Of a stretch of 6,518 nt of DNA, positions 5,346-6,518 are shown piece after piece. Within the stretch, counting starts at the first letter, position 1, and each line of letters begins with the position of its first letter. The position numbers and the translations under genes were made by a program. The notes under the pieces were generated by a model. The model had not been told where the DNA came from. It ran no database searches and worked only from the letters and a program-made list of their open reading frames with translations. Source of the DNA: an uncultured Methylococcaceae bacterium (GTDB taxonomy: Bacteria > Pseudomonadota > Gammaproteobacteria > Methylococcales > Methylomonadaceae); assembly GCA_903903365.1 (NCBI GenBank), contig CAIUYS010000633.1:1-6518 (forward strand), read 5' to 3'.

Positions 5346-6518
5346 ATGACAGAAACCAACCACACCAACCCACTAGACAACGGTATTGCCGTCATTCACT
5401 CCAACAAGCTGGAAGAGTTGGGGAGTGTGGTGGAATATTGGCTGCGCGAACATCCGTTGGCACCGTTGGAAAATGAGGTGTTTCTGGTGCAAAGTAACGG
5501 CATGGGGCAATGGTTGCAGCAAAGTCTGGCGAAAAATAGTGCGCTGGGGATTGCGTCGGCGATTAGCATGCAATTGCCTGCCTTGTTTATTTGGGGTGTT
5601 TATCGGGCGGTGTTGGTGAAAGATAATGTCCCTAGAGAGCAATTGCTGGGAAAAGCGTTTTTGACCTGGCGTTTGTATCGGTTGTTGCCTGCGCTGATTA
5701 CCCGGCCTGAGTTTGAGATTCTGGCGACATTTTTGGCGGTCGATAACAACAGTCGGAAACGTTATCAACTCGCTGAACAGTTGGCGGATCTTTTTGACCA
5801 ATATCAGGTGTATCGTTCGGACTGGCTTGCCGATTGGGCTGGCGGACTCGATAACTTGCGTAACGCGGAAGGAATCCAGAAGGATATGCCTGAGGCGCAA
5901 CGCTGGCAGGCTGCTTTGTGGCGGGCGGTGTTGGCTGATTTGGATGATGCCACGATGCCTTACGCCAGTCGCGCTTCGGTGCATACCTTGTTTATGACTC
6001 ATATTGATGCACTGGAACAACGTCCGGTCGGCGTACCCCGCCGGATTATCGTGTTTGGTTTGTCGTCTTTGCCGCAGCAATCGCTTGAAGTATTAGCCAA
6101 ATTGGGCAAATTTTGTCAGATTGTGTTGTTTGTTCATAACCCTTGCCAGCATTATTGGGCAGATATTATTGAAGACAAAGAACTGTTAAAAGCCGAGCGC
6201 CACCGCCATGCCTATAAGTCGGGGACGACGGCATTATTGGCCGAAGCCGATTTGCATCTCCATTCACAACCGTTGCTTGCCGCCTGGGGTAAACAGGGGC
6301 GTGATTATATTCGGTTGCTGGATCAGTTTGATGACACCCAAGCTTATAGAAACTGGTATTGGCCGGACAGTAAAATTGACCTGTTCAAAGATTATTGCGA
6401 GCCTGAAGCAGGCAGTCTGTTGCAACAATTACAACAAACCATACTGGATTTGGAGCCACTGCCAGCGACGCCGGTTGACTTGCCTGAAGCCGATGACTCG
6501 TTGGTGTTTCATGTGGCC
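5346..6518 (+). CDS. recC: RecC, exodeoxyribonuclease V subunit (3' end outside window)
   Basis: RecC is the non-catalytic subunit of the RecBCD helicase-nuclease. It splits the duplex, guides the strands and recognises Chi during double-strand break repair. The frame stays open for 391 codons to the window edge, about one third of the roughly 1,120-residue E. coli protein. Visible family blocks are IAVIHSNKLEEL near residue 14, VQSNGMGQWLQQSLA at 48-62 (E. coli has a near-identical VQSPGMAQWL), VLFVHNPCQHYWADI from about 260, and LLAAWGKQGRDYIRLLDQFD from about 310. The ATG at 5346 is favoured because the family homology starts about 12 residues after it, although no good Shine-Dalgarno sequence precedes it. 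recB and recD would be expected beyond the right edge. Long open frames on the opposite strand are shadows of its GC-richer coding sequence. Confidence 0.95.
   Translation, partial: MTETNHTNPLDNGIAVIHSNKLEELGSVVEYWLREHPLAPLENEVFLVQSNGMGQWLQQSLAKNSALGIASAISMQLPALFIWGVYRAVLVKDNVPREQLLGKAFLTWRLYRLLPALITRPEFEILATFLAVDNNSRKRYQLAEQLADLFDQYQVYRSDWLADWAGGLDNLRNAEGIQKDMPEAQRWQAALWRAVLADLDDATMPYASRASVHTLFMTHIDALEQRPVGVPRRIIVFGLSSLPQQSLEVLAKLGKFCQIVLFVHNPCQHYWADIIEDKELLKAERHRHAYKSGTTALLAEADLHLHSQPLLAAWGKQGRDYIRLLDQFDDTQAYRNWYWPDSKIDLFKDYCEPEAGSLLQQLQQTILDLEPLPATPVDLPEADDSLVFHVA

Noticed and set aside
5373..6080. 235-residue open frame on the minus strand
   Set aside because: It lies wholly antisense to recC, is rich in R, Q, H and P, and has no recognisable domain; it is a composition shadow of the recC frame.
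1..6518. CRISPR array or insertion sequence
   Set aside because: No regularly spaced repeats, no transposase frame and no terminal inverted repeats with target duplications were seen.

Overview
This is a gammaproteobacterial chromosomal segment of moderate GC. The uvrC-pgsA pair and recC point to Gammaproteobacteria. A methanotroph-like lineage (Methylococcales) would fit the small proteins, but that is a low-confidence impression from memory.

Region 1 (2-2020) holds the 3' three quarters of uvrC, overlapping pgsA by 17 bp, then a probable terminator. Region 2 (2064-3490) holds a TetR-family regulator, a 61-residue zinc-ribbon-like protein, and a secreted protein resembling the g-type lysozyme inhibitor PliG/YcgK, closed by a strong intrinsic terminator. 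Region 4 (5346 to the right edge) is the first 391 codons of recC.

Region 3 (about 3499-5214) is the interesting part: what looks like a decayed chromosomal integron wedged between these housekeeping genes. On the + strand at 5021-5214 is the N-terminal part of an integron integrase (IntI), broken by in-frame stops and truncated. Upstream of it, pointing the opposite way as integron cassettes do, are an attC-like recombination site (4676-4768), a YbjQ-family gene with an N-terminal zinc ribbon, a REP-like palindrome, a DUF4160 gene with a one-base frameshift, a DUF2442 gene, and a shortened attC-like site (3499-3543). The boundary boxes of the two sites are nearly complementary, so 4681 down to about 3505 may be one three-gene cassette of about 1.2 kb. 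A good -35/-10 promoter lies in front of the DUF4160/DUF2442 pair, as is common for cassette genes that do not rely on the integron's own promoter. The integron genes are more AT-rich than uvrC and recC.

uvrC (nucleotide excision repair) and recC (double-strand break repair) are ordinary chromosomal genes. Nothing ties them functionally to the integron remnant between them.
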